From Spirochaetota bacterium (lineage in GTDB: Bacteria > Spirochaetota > Spirochaetia > Treponematales > Breznakiellaceae): 8,938 nt of DNA. Numbering within the stretch: the stretch's first letter is position 1; each line of letters opens with the position of its first letter. Of the stretch, positions 1 to 5,481 are shown in pieces. The stretch is from contig JAEWSV010000243.1 of NCBI GenBank assembly GCA_023398155.1, positions 1 to 8,938 of the forward strand. Reading direction: 5' to 3'. Below the pieces are notes generated by a model. The model worked only from the letters and a program-made list of their open reading frames with translations. It ran no database searches and was not told where the DNA came from. The position numbers and the translations under genes are program-made.

Positions 1-85
1 TTTCATTCAGTCTCTCTAATGGATCGCCCAGTCGGCTGATTTCCTTCAGCCGATCGTTTTCATCAAAAAAGCCTCGCTCTTTCAT
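1..85 (-). CDS. IS5-family-like transposase, N-terminal 28 residues, cut by the window edge
   Basis: An open frame starts at ATG (83-85, minus strand) and runs off the left edge after 28 codons. The residues include KERGFFDENDRLKEISRLG and then DPLERLNE. This G-F-F-D, (D/E)-R-L, L-S-x-L-G-D-P-L-E pattern is the typical N-terminus of IS5-group DDE transposases, from memory. The catalytic DDE residues would lie outside the window, so intactness cannot be judged. No Shine-Dalgarno sequence is visible. A perfect TATAAT -10 box (92-97) ends 6 bases upstream, so a transcript from it would be nearly leaderless and probably poorly translated. The gene is the reason for calling an insertion sequence in hsdS. 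Confidence 0.8.
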   Translation of the reverse strand, partial: MKERGFFDENDRLKEISRLGDPLERLNE

Positions 86-128
86 AGCGACATTATATCA
101 AAATGCTTGAGTTTTTAGAGGTGCCCTG
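1..128 (-). mobile_element. End of an IS5-family-like insertion sequence, inserted in hsdS
   Basis: The hsdS reading frame looks like a normal HsdS up to the residues EFLYQSLNT and then changes into unrelated sequence near position 128. On the minus strand this sequence begins GGGCACCTCTAAAAACTC and leads within about 45 bases to the start of a transposase gene. The layout (short terminal repeat, short non-coding stretch, transposase) is that of one IS end. The exact boundary is inferred from where HsdS-like sequence stops. The other IS end, its inverted repeat and the target duplication are outside the window. The IS is AT-rich compared with hsdM and lies in the same orientation as the hsd operon. 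An AT-rich TATAAT (92-97, minus strand) lies only 6 bases before the transposase ATG. Confidence 0.75.
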
Positions 129-516
129 TATTAAGAGACTGGTATAGAAATTCGGGTTCTGTTTCCTTTATTAATCTCCCAACTCGCTGCGCAAGAATTT
201 GATTTTTTTCTTTTACTTTTGCTGTTCTTCCTACCGTGCCGTCCATGGTGATGAGAATGTCATGAATATTTAACACATATCCTATTAGTTTATCGTTGTT
301 TTCAATATTAATTCTGTTGCCAAGTGAACTATCAACAAAAGGAAAATCATTTTGAATATTGCCATTAGTTATTACTAGATATTTTCCATTTTGATCGAAG
401 TTATCGCTATCAAAAGGGTATCCTGTCTTGATCGTAGCGACTTCACCCAGCTTCCTCTCCTCCCACTCCCCCTCAAGCCCCTTGAATCGCAGCTCCGGTA
501 CCTTCTTCTTCCCCAT
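115..516 (-). pseudogene. hsdS: hsdS, type I restriction specificity subunit, truncated by the IS
   Basis: HsdS carries two target recognition domains that choose the DNA sequence for the HsdM/HsdR complex. Here only about the first 130 residues remain, against about 400 in the family. The start VPELRFKG, EWEERKLGEVA, then ITMDGTVGRTAKV, QRVGRLI and EFLYQSLNT are typical of the first recognition domain. Reading then enters the IS and stops at TAA (115-117), so the last few residues (GHL) are IS-encoded. I choose ATG at 514-516: it lies one base after the hsdM stop and has GAAGGG (525-530) eight bases upstream. A GTG at 523-525 would sit on top of that Shine-Dalgarno sequence. The domain after about position 430 is clearly more AT-rich than hsdM, as is common for exchanged specificity domains. 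The central helix and second domain are missing, so the product should not assemble a working complex. Confidence 0.88.
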
Positions 517-517
517 C

Positions 518-3100
518 TCACTCACCCTTCAAGAGCTGCTGGAACTCGGCCAGACCTTTGAGGTCGTAGTCGTTGCCTGTGAGCTCGTCGATGAGGGAAG
601 AAAGGCTCGCCTCGGTTTTCCGCATCTCTTCCACTACGTCCTTGTAGGTGGTCGCGTACTTTTCCGCCAGGCCTGAGACCGCGCCGGAAAGATTCGTGAT
701 AACCTCATCCGGCAACTTGTGGAGGGAAGTCACGAGCGGCGTTATCCATTTATGTTCAAGGAGCGTATTTACCTGCTGATCGCTCAAACCCTCGATTGTT
801 GCTTTGGTCTTAAGGTGGAGGGCGGCGTCTTCGGTCTTGATGACTTTCTTGAGGTTCCGCTCCTCAGTGAGGAGAGCCTCCGCTTTCAATATTTTCGCCT
901 CGTAGGAATCCTCATCCAAGGGTTTGCCCTTCTTCGTGTCTGCCCTGATCTGCTTGGCTTCCTTGGCGAGTTCGGCGGGAACGAAGCCGTCCATGTCCTC
1001 TGTGAAAGCGCCGCTCTCCTTGTCTTCGTCGGAGAAGGAATCCAGGAGCTCCGCGAGCTCGCCGTCTATATCCGTTAACCGATTCTCATGGTCTTTCAGC
1101 TTTTGATACTCAGTCTTGAGGAGGCTCCGCTGCACGAGGTCGAATGGCAGGATGCGGCCTACCCAGCCCTCCTGCACTTCCACGTCCTTGCCGTCTTTTT
1201 TCTTCATGACCAAGTTGGGATCGACTTTCTTCGTCGCCGCGAAACCCTCGCTCTGGATGATTTCCAAGTCCACCGCGATCTTCGTCCACTCGTCGTCCAG
1301 GATCTGATAGGCCTCGTATCTATCGATGAGAGGGAGTCCTTCCAGGCGCTTGAAAATACCCGCGCTGAGGGTTTCTTCTTTCTGCGATATATCCAGATCG
1401 AGCATACCGGCGATGAGGTCCTTCTTGAGTGAGCGGTCAAAGCTCGCGAACGCGGCGGCGAAGGAGGCGATGAAAGCTTGCACGTCGGCGTGTTCCCGTA
1501 CGGCGAGCTTCACGTCCTTCACTTTGAGAGACGCGTAGGGGCCGTTCTTTTTGGAGAATAAGGCGGAGCGCAGGCCGGGGAAGGCTGTCCAGTACGCCTC
1601 CAGGCCATCGATCTCCTTTTGAGGGATTCCGCCGAACATGGACGCGTAGATATCCCAGCTCTCGGCTCCCTCCGACGAATCCACGTAGCGGGGGATGTTG
1701 AGGTTGTAGCCGTTGTCCCGGATTTCTTCCCGGCTCACGACGCGCGAGTACTTCGGAGTCGTCAGCCGACCGATCACCGTATCGGCGATGCGCTTCACGT
1801 CCGAGGCGCGGAGCTTGTTGCTCTTGCCGACCTTTTCAAAGCCTTTCGACGCGTCCACGATGAGGAGGTCGGTATTCTCCCGCTTCTGCCTGAGCACCAT
1901 CACGATGGTCGGGATGCCCGTGCCGAAGAAGATGTTGGCGGGAAGCCCGATGATCGCGTCGATGTGGTTCCCCTCGATGAGCTTCCTGCGTATCTCGCCT
2001 TCTTCGCCGCCGCGGAAGAGGACGCCGTGGGGCAGCACGATGGTCATGATGCCGTCGGGCTTCAGGTGGAAGAGTTCGTGGAGCAGGAAGGCGTAGTCCG
2101 CCTTGGATTTGGGCGCTAGGCCGAAGCGCGCGTAGCGGGGATCGCTCTCCTTGCCGCTAGAATCCCACTTCTGAGAGTAAGGCGGGTTGGATACGGTCGC
2201 GTCCACGTACAACGGCTGATACGTCTTGATCGGATCGTTCTCATCGAAGTAGGGCCAATCGGTTTCCAGGGTATCGCCGTTGCGGGTCACGATGTTGTCT
2301 ACCAGGATACCCCGCATCACGAGGTTCATGCGGGTGAGGTTATAGGTGTTCTGCTTGAGCTCCTGGGCGTAGTACTTGATGTTCCGCTCGTCCTTCATGT
2401 GCTTGGCTACGCTGCGCCCGATGTTGATCAGGAGGGAGCCCGAGCCGCTCGTGGGGTCGTAGATCGTTATCTCTTTCTTGTGCCTGAGGTGATGCGCGAC
2501 GATCTCGGACATGAGGAGGGACACCTCGTGGGGCGTGTAGAACTCGCCCGCCTTCTTGCCCGCGTTCGCCGCGAACATGCTGATGAGGTACTCGTAGATG
2601 AAGCCCAGCACGTCGTAGTCCTGCTTGCCGTCCATGGGTATGTCTTTGATCAGGTGCAGGAGGGCGCTGATCGCCTTTGTCTGGGCAGCGGCGCTCTCGC
2701 CCAATTTGCTGAGGCCCGTCTGCAGGGTGTCGAAGATGCCGTCGAACACTTTCTTGTGCGCGGTATTGATGAGGCGGCTGAATGCCGAGAGCGCGTCCCG
2801 TACATCGGAGACATCGAACTCATTGCCCTGGGTGATCCACGTGGAAAAAAGGTCCTGGTACGCGATGAAATAGCCGATGTTGCTTTTGAAGTGCCTCAGG
2901 GTTTCATCATCGTCTTCGGAAAGGGCCACGATGTCCGCGTCGGACATCCCTTCCCGTTTGGCGAAGCGCAGCTCGTTGTCCGAAAGGTACTTGTAGAAAA
3001 TGAAGCCGAGTATGTAATCCTTGTACTCGTTGGCCTCTATCTTTGACCGCATCTGGTTGGCCGATTCCCAGATTCTCGCGGCCAATTGCTGTTTGTTCAT
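518..3100 (-). CDS. hsdM: HsdM, type I restriction-modification DNA methyltransferase subunit (long form)
   Basis: HsdM binds S-adenosylmethionine and methylates adenine N6 in the site chosen by HsdS. The 860-aa product starts MNKQQLAARIWESANQMRSK with the HsdM N-terminal helical domain (about residues 1-140). The N6-adenine methylase domain follows (about 150-470), with EFYTPHEV at 186-193, the SAM-binding motif DPTSGSGSLL at 215-224 and the catalytic NPPY at 305-308. Residues about 480-860 form a long, charged, partly coiled-coil tail. Classical HsdM proteins are about 500-550 aa, so this belongs to the longer subfamily, which I recall as known. The start is set by the conserved N-terminus; the nearest GAGGA is 13 bases upstream, too far to be a good ribosome site. 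hsdS follows after one base. No hsdR is present in the window. All key motifs are intact, so the protein looks functional, but its specificity partner is broken. Confidence 0.97.
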   Translation of the reverse strand: MNKQQLAARIWESANQMRSKIEANEYKDYILGFIFYKYLSDNELRFAKREGMSDADIVALSEDDDETLRHFKSNIGYFIAYQDLFSTWITQGNEFDVSDVRDALSAFSRLINTAHKKVFDGIFDTLQTGLSKLGESAAAQTKAISALLHLIKDIPMDGKQDYDVLGFIYEYLISMFAANAGKKAGEFYTPHEVSLLMSEIVAHHLRHKKEITIYDPTSGSGSLLINIGRSVAKHMKDERNIKYYAQELKQNTYNLTRMNLVMRGILVDNIVTRNGDTLETDWPYFDENDPIKTYQPLYVDATVSNPPYSQKWDSSGKESDPRYARFGLAPKSKADYAFLLHELFHLKPDGIMTIVLPHGVLFRGGEEGEIRRKLIEGNHIDAIIGLPANIFFGTGIPTIVMVLRQKRENTDLLIVDASKGFEKVGKSNKLRASDVKRIADTVIGRLTTPKYSRVVSREEIRDNGYNLNIPRYVDSSEGAESWDIYASMFGGIPQKEIDGLEAYWTAFPGLRSALFSKKNGPYASLKVKDVKLAVREHADVQAFIASFAAAFASFDRSLKKDLIAGMLDLDISQKEETLSAGIFKRLEGLPLIDRYEAYQILDDEWTKIAVDLEIIQSEGFAATKKVDPNLVMKKKDGKDVEVQEGWVGRILPFDLVQRSLLKTEYQKLKDHENRLTDIDGELAELLDSFSDEDKESGAFTEDMDGFVPAELAKEAKQIRADTKKGKPLDEDSYEAKILKAEALLTEERNLKKVIKTEDAALHLKTKATIEGLSDQQVNTLLEHKWITPLVTSLHKLPDEVITNLSGAVSGLAEKYATTYKDVVEEMRKTEASLSSLIDELTGNDYDLKGLAEFQQLLKGE

Positions 3101-3239
3101 GTGGTCGATACCGTCCTCAGTAAATCTTCACGAACAGCTTATACGTAAACACGGCATCTGTCACCGAACTTGTTGAAGAGATTGACCTGAAAGGTATCTG
3201 CTTTTATCGAGACAAAGTCTATGAGCGATAGGATTGTGG
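3101..3239. other. Short intergenic region upstream of hsdM
   Basis: This 139-base gap should hold the hsdM promoter on the minus strand. The best -10 candidate I see is TATAAG (minus strand, near 3138-3143), with only weak -35 matches (TTCGGT at 19 bases or GTGACA at 15 bases), so I do not call a promoter. The minus strand also has a short open frame ending in KFGDRCRVYV, which might be the tail of another decayed gene, but I cannot assign it to a family. Confidence 0.4.
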
Positions 3240-3386
3240 CTATTTGTCCGGATCCTTCAACTTGGTTTTGAGCATGACTTTGAAGGCTTCAAAAAGCGGC
3301 ATCAAGGCCGGAATCGTCTTCCTCGCAGTCGTCCACACGAGATCGACGTTGTCGGCGGCATAATCCTCGATCCAGCCTGCCTTCAT
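3240..3386 (-). pseudogene. C-terminal remnant of a HEPN (HepT/DUF86-like) toxin
   Basis: A 48-codon frame starts at ATG (3384-3386) and ends at TAG (3240-3242). After a start MKAGWIEDYA it continues DNVDLVWTTARKTIPALMPL. This resembles the C-terminal end of HepT/DUF86 HEPN ribonucleases, where the pattern D-(L/I)-(D/V)-x-V-W-x-T-(V/A)-x-x-x-(L/I)-P-x-L is typical (from memory). A full HEPN protein has about 110-140 residues, and the catalytic R-x4-6-H motif that precedes this part is absent. The fragment therefore looks like the result of an internal deletion joining a start region to the protein's end. Its ATG overlaps the stop of the nucleotidyltransferase-like fragment as ATGA, the arrangement usual in MNT/HEPN operons. 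It is unlikely to be a working toxin. The similarity is short, so the family call is moderate. Confidence 0.5.
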
Positions 3387-3472
3387 ACGGAGAAAGCCTC
3401 GCTGCGTACTCGCTCTCCGATAGTCGGTTTCAGGTCCTCTTCCAGGACGAGTTCCACCCCGAAGCCGCGGGG
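3383..3472 (-). pseudogene. C-terminal remnant of an MNT-type nucleotidyltransferase antitoxin
   Basis: In a different frame from the HEPN-like fragment, the minus strand reads GFGVELVLEEDLKPTIGERV and then RSEAFSV before TGA (3383-3385). It is bounded upstream by an in-frame TGA at 3473-3475. The pattern V-(D/E)-L-V-x-E-x-x-L-K-P-x-(I/L)-x-E-R-V-x-x-E-A is the C-terminal end of minimal nucleotidyltransferases (MntA-like), which neutralise HEPN toxins by adding AMP (family knowledge). The GSx10DxD catalytic part is gone, leaving about 28 residues and no start codon. With the following HEPN-like fragment and the ATGA overlap between them, it suggests a former MNT/HEPN pair lost by deletion. 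A hairpin ACCCCG-N6-CGGGGT (3456-3473) covers the point where the remnant begins. Confidence 0.5.
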
Positions 3473-3487
3473 TCACAAGACAAAGAG

Positions 3488-3991
3488 TTACGAGTTTCGC
3501 CAGTGGGTAAGCAACTTCCGGCACTCAGAGAAGGGCAGGCGGCGGTTGATCTCCATCAAACGTTCCAGGGTCAGGGCCGCGTCGACGCCTGCCACAAGCC
3601 CGTTGGTAACCAATTCGGACATAATCCATAGCGTTCCGTGGACGGTGAGAGAGCGTTCTTTGGCGGTTCGGCGGAGGAGTGTGTCACCGGAAAGGACGAC
3701 CGCGCCTTTTGCGGCGGCGTGGAAGAGGACCGAACAATCGGCGAGGGACAATGCGGGGATGAGGGCATGAAGTTCCGCGATGGCGCCGATTTCCTCGTTC
3801 GATGAGTGTATTACGTCCAAGCTCCGCGCCGCCACCACTCGATCGAGTACCGCCTCTTGCCCCGAGCGAACAATCTCGAGCTTCACGAGGTCGGTCGTTT
3901 CCATCCCGTACGGCAGGCTCAACGCCGGTTCGAGGAGGCCGACCGAAATGAGGTCGATCAGGACGCTTGCGTCATGGATGAGGATCCGCAT
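3488..3991 (-). CDS. PIN-domain ribonuclease, putative toxin partner of the Xre-IrrE protein
   Basis: The 167-aa protein has the layout of a PIN-domain nuclease, a metal-dependent RNase fold common in toxins. MRILIHDASVLIDL begins the first strand, with the likely catalytic D7. Then come E39 in VKLEIV, D85 in LSLADCSVLFHA, and D103 in VVLSGDTLLRRTA. Four acidic residues at these spacings and the ADCSVLFHA/SGDTLLR motifs resemble DUF3368-like PIN proteins. The tail (about 120-167) is helical and ends LTHWRNS. The start overlaps the end of the upstream Xre-IrrE gene by 20 bases and has no clear ribosome site, which points to translational coupling. All the acidic positions are present, so it looks active. 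A regulatory gene directly upstream and overlapping is typical of antitoxin-toxin order. The pairing is inferred from the layout and is not shown by the sequence itself. Confidence 0.8.
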   Translation of the reverse strand: MRILIHDASVLIDLISVGLLEPALSLPYGMETTDLVKLEIVRSGQEAVLDRVVAARSLDVIHSSNEEIGAIAELHALIPALSLADCSVLFHAAAKGAVVLSGDTLLRRTAKERSLTVHGTLWIMSELVTNGLVAGVDAALTLERLMEINRRLPFSECRKLLTHWRNS

Positions 3992-5045
3992 CGCTTAAGG
4001 CGAGCTCCTTTTCGATCTCCGGTATGGATTTCCGGGATAGGTACGCCGCCTTGGCGATGGTGATTACTTCTTCCGCGAGCGCCCGGTGGAGCAGCTGCTC
4101 GAAGCGGTGAGGAGCGTCGACGACAAGGTATTTTACCGGCTCATCCTTGCGCCATCCCTGAACGCTTACGAACCGAGAAAAACGCTCGTAGACGTGGTCG
4201 GTAATGATCCCGTGCAGTTTCGCCCGGAACATGACGGCCTGCATCGAGATGCCGTACTGCTCCTTGAGGGCACGGAGTTCGGGGAGAGAAATCTCGCTCC
4301 GTTTACGGCCGAGCTCGCGGCGCAGTACTTCGGCGGGCATCAGGAAGGAGCCTCCGAAGGTGTGGCAGAGTTTCTCCACGACGGTTTCCGAGAGCCCGTC
4401 CTTGAAGGTGAGGCTTTGATGCGCGAACTCGTGGAGCGCGGTCAGGCGCTTGCGGTCGATGGGGCGATCCTGGTTGAGGACGATGAAGGGATGCCCCTCG
4501 ACCCGGCCCGAGACGCCATCGAACCCTTCTCCTCCATCCAGCTCGATCATCCGGACCGAATGTTCCTCAAGAAGGTCGAGGACGTGGGGGACCGCGGCCT
4601 CGGGTCCGATACCCCACGCGGACCGGAGCGCAAGAGCCGCGCGCTCTATGTCACCGGAATCGCCGACGACAACACCTTCCAGCGGGTTGGCGAACGGCGC
4701 CTCAAGGCCGAGGAGGGTCTCAAGCTCCAAGTACCGATCCATCGCGTCCTTGACCCGCTCGGTGAGGGATTCGACCGCCTTCTTCCCCAGGGACGCTTTC
4801 TTGCGGAAGTTGACTTCCGCGAGTTCTATGACCCTCCCGGAGAAGAAGTAGTCGGGAGCCACATTGAGAGCGTCGGCGAGGAGGATGAGGTTCTCGCTAT
4901 CGGGCATCATGAGCCCATTCTCGTACTTACTGATGGCGGGCTTCGAAAGGCGTTTGTCCAGCTTTTCGACAAGAGCGTCCATCGAAAGGCCAGCCATGAC
5001 CCGGGCGGCTTTAAGCCGTTGGCCGAAAGTCGCGGACATATTCAT
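3972..5045 (-). CDS. Xre helix-turn-helix protein fused to an ImmA/IrrE (COG2856) metallopeptidase domain
   Basis: The 357-aa protein begins with an Xre/Cro helix-turn-helix (about residues 8-69: FGQRLKAARVMAGLSMDAL, then LSKPAISKYENG and PDYFF). A linker follows, then an ImmA/IrrE zinc-peptidase domain (about 150-280). The zinc motif HEFAH is at 205-209, and a probable third ligand, E224, precedes FGGSFLMP (230-237), which is conserved in this family. The last 60 residues are a variable tail. Proteins of this kind bind DNA as repressors and can cleave a regulator; in toxin-antitoxin-like loci they act as the antitoxin or sensor. The start may be ATG at 5043-5045 or at 5037-5039: GGGGG lies 4 bases before the first and 10 before the second. 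Its promoter is at 5068-5096. The gene overlaps the PIN gene by 20 bases, so both are made from one message. Confidence 0.92.
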   Translation of the reverse strand: MNMSATFGQRLKAARVMAGLSMDALVEKLDKRLSKPAISKYENGLMMPDSENLILLADALNVAPDYFFSGRVIELAEVNFRKKASLGKKAVESLTERVKDAMDRYLELETLLGLEAPFANPLEGVVVGDSGDIERAALALRSAWGIGPEAAVPHVLDLLEEHSVRMIELDGGEGFDGVSGRVEGHPFIVLNQDRPIDRKRLTALHEFAHQSLTFKDGLSETVVEKLCHTFGGSFLMPAEVLRRELGRKRSEISLPELRALKEQYGISMQAVMFRAKLHGIITDHVYERFSRFVSVQGWRKDEPVKYLVVDAPHRFEQLLHRALAEEVITIAKAAYLSRKSIPEIEKELALSDADPHP

Positions 5046-5058
5046 TTTTCCCCCAGTC

Positions 5059-5068
5059 TTGTTAACAA
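5059..5068. promoter_or_regulatory. Perfect palindrome TTGTTAACAA, candidate operator of the Xre-IrrE gene
   Basis: TTGTTAACAA is a perfect 10-base palindrome. It overlaps the last base of the -10 box of the minus-strand promoter and covers the expected transcription start, the classic place for autorepression by an Xre protein. That this protein binds here is inferred from position only; a 10-base AT-rich palindrome can occur by chance. Confidence 0.4.
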
Positions 5069-5096
5069 ATATACATACAAAATCTTGACTTGTCTA
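5068..5096 (-). promoter_or_regulatory. Sigma70-type promoter for the Xre-IrrE/PIN operon
   Basis: On the minus strand, TAGACA (5091-5096) and TATATT (5068-5073) are separated by exactly 17 bases. Each hexamer is one base from consensus. The expected start near 5060 leaves a leader of about 15-20 bases before the two candidate ATG codons. Confidence 0.65.
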
Positions 5097-5113
5097 CCTG
5101 ATGAGAGTATTTT
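5085..5113 (+). promoter_or_regulatory. Sigma70-type promoter for the 57-aa gene, divergent from the Xre-IrrE promoter
   Basis: TTGACT (5085-5090) and TATTTT (5108-5113) are separated by 17 bases on the plus strand. The -35 box directly abuts the -35 box of the opposite promoter (5091-5096), so each spacer contains the other promoter's -35 box. Polymerase cannot easily sit on both at once, so the two units should compete or be co-regulated. Confidence 0.6.
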
Positions 5114-5117
5114 GTCG

Positions 5118-5134
5118 ATGGCTCGTTGAGCCAT
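5118..5134 (+). promoter_or_regulatory. Inverted repeat at the predicted transcription start of the 57-aa gene
   Basis: ATGGCTC, three bases GTT, then GAGCCAT form a perfect 7-bp inverted repeat. It begins at the expected start of the message (about 5119-5121), so it may be a protective 5' stem-loop on the RNA or an operator in the DNA. The sequence does not decide between these. Confidence 0.45.
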
Positions 5135-5166
5135 TTCTATATCGCTCGGTAGGAGGCTATAGCACT

Positions 5167-5340
5167 ATGGCAACCAATCCACCCAAGGGCGACGGACACC
5201 GCATCGGTGCCGTCAGGAATCGTTCGCAGGTCCAGAACCCGGTCAACGGGAACTATACCAAACGGGATGCGGAAACCGGAAAGTTCATGGACCAGAAAAC
5301 GGACGGGAGTCCGTTCAAGGGGGTACGGAAGGAGAAGTAG
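5167..5340 (+). CDS. Small basic polar protein of unknown function (57 aa)
   Basis: The 57-aa product reads MATNPPKGDGHRIGAVRNRS at the start and ends MDQKTDGSPFKGVRKEK. It is rich in Lys, Arg, Gly, Asp and Asn, has no Cys, Trp or membrane segment, and would be basic and hydrophilic. I recall similar small proteins, with the pattern NPxKGDGHRxGAVxxRSQVxNP, TG-x-(W/Y)-x-KRD and FKGVRKEK, in many bacteria annotated only as hypothetical. No function is assigned. The start is well supported: AGGAGG (5151-5156) lies 10 bases before ATG at 5167. An upstream ATG at 5101 is rejected because it lies between the -35 and -10 boxes. The gene is transcribed divergently from the Xre-IrrE gene through overlapping promoters, which suggests shared control. 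Confidence 0.75.
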   Translation: MATNPPKGDGHRIGAVRNRSQVQNPVNGNYTKRDAETGKFMDQKTDGSPFKGVRKEK

Positions 5341-5347
5341 AGGAGGG

Positions 5348-5378
5348 GGCAAGACTACTACTACCGGTAGCGTCTGCC
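5348..5378 (+). terminator. Weak hairpin after the 57-aa gene, possible terminator
   Basis: GGCAAGAC (5348-5355) can pair with GTCTGCC (5372-5378) with one bulged base. The loop contains the palindrome CTACCGGTAG (5361-5370). No run of T follows, so efficient intrinsic termination is doubtful. Its position, 8 bases after the stop codon, is the main support. Confidence 0.3.
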
Positions 5379-5386
5379 ACGCAATT

Positions 5387-5417
5387 TAGCACTTGCGACA
5401 CAATATGTAGTGTGCTA
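5387..5417. promoter_or_regulatory. Inverted repeat TAGCAC-N19-GTGCTA spanning a promoter, candidate operator
   Basis: TAGCAC (5387-5392) and GTGCTA (5412-5417) are perfect inverted half-sites that bracket the -35 box and touch the -10 box of the promoter at 5393-5421. Inside them CACA (5399-5402) and TGTG (5411-5414) continue the symmetry in part. Such a layout suits a repressor dimer blocking polymerase. The factor is unknown; the nearby Xre protein is one candidate, although its own region shows a different palindrome. Confidence 0.4.
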
Positions 5418-5421
5418 TCCT
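5393..5421 (+). promoter_or_regulatory. Sigma70-type promoter for the 77-aa and DUF3892 genes
   Basis: TTGCGA (5393-5398) and TATCCT (5416-5421) are separated by exactly 17 bases. The start would fall near 5428, giving a leader of about 150 bases before the 77-aa gene. That leader contains the stem-loop at 5460-5481. Confidence 0.6.
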
Positions 5422-5459
5422 GTAGCATGTCGAGTACCGCTTGTGCGGGAAAAGACAAA

Positions 5460-5481
5460 CCCCACGGCGGCAACCGTGGGG
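5460..5481. promoter_or_regulatory. Strong leader stem-loop CCCCACGG-N6-CCGTGGGG
   Basis: CCCCACGG (5460-5467), loop CGGCAA, then CCGTGGGG (5474-5481) form a perfect 8-bp GC-rich stem. On the plus strand it lies in the leader of the 77-aa gene and has no T-run after it, so it is not a normal plus-strand terminator. On the minus strand it is followed by TTTGTCTTTT and would look like an intrinsic terminator, possibly protecting the Xre-IrrE unit from antisense transcription from the right. Both roles are inferred. Confidence 0.5.

Noticed and set aside
2399..3046. A 215-codon plus-strand open frame opposite hsdM
   Set aside because: It is the complement of clearly conserved HsdM sequence, lacks domain patterns, and reflects codon bias on the other strand.
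3101..3240. Minus-strand frame ending TFQVNLFNKFGDRCRVYV as a third gene remnant
   Set aside because: It looks protein-like, but I cannot tie it to any family and its length is within chance.
3387..3524. N-terminal part of a 94-codon frame that includes the HEPN-like fragment
   Set aside because: The added residues overlap the PIN gene's end and the MNT-like fragment in another frame, and look like chance translation.
4086..5129. A 347-codon plus-strand open frame opposite the Xre-IrrE gene
   Set aside because: The minus strand encodes clear helix-turn-helix and HEFAH motifs. The plus frame has no ribosome site and no recognisable domain.
5101..5166. Upstream ATG extending the 57-aa protein
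   Set aside because: This ATG lies inside the promoter, before the expected transcript start, while the ATG at 5167 has AGGAGG at a proper distance.
5361..5370. Palindrome CTACCGGTAG as a separate operator
   Set aside because: It is short and lies in the loop of a weak hairpin after the 57-aa gene, away from any promoter box.
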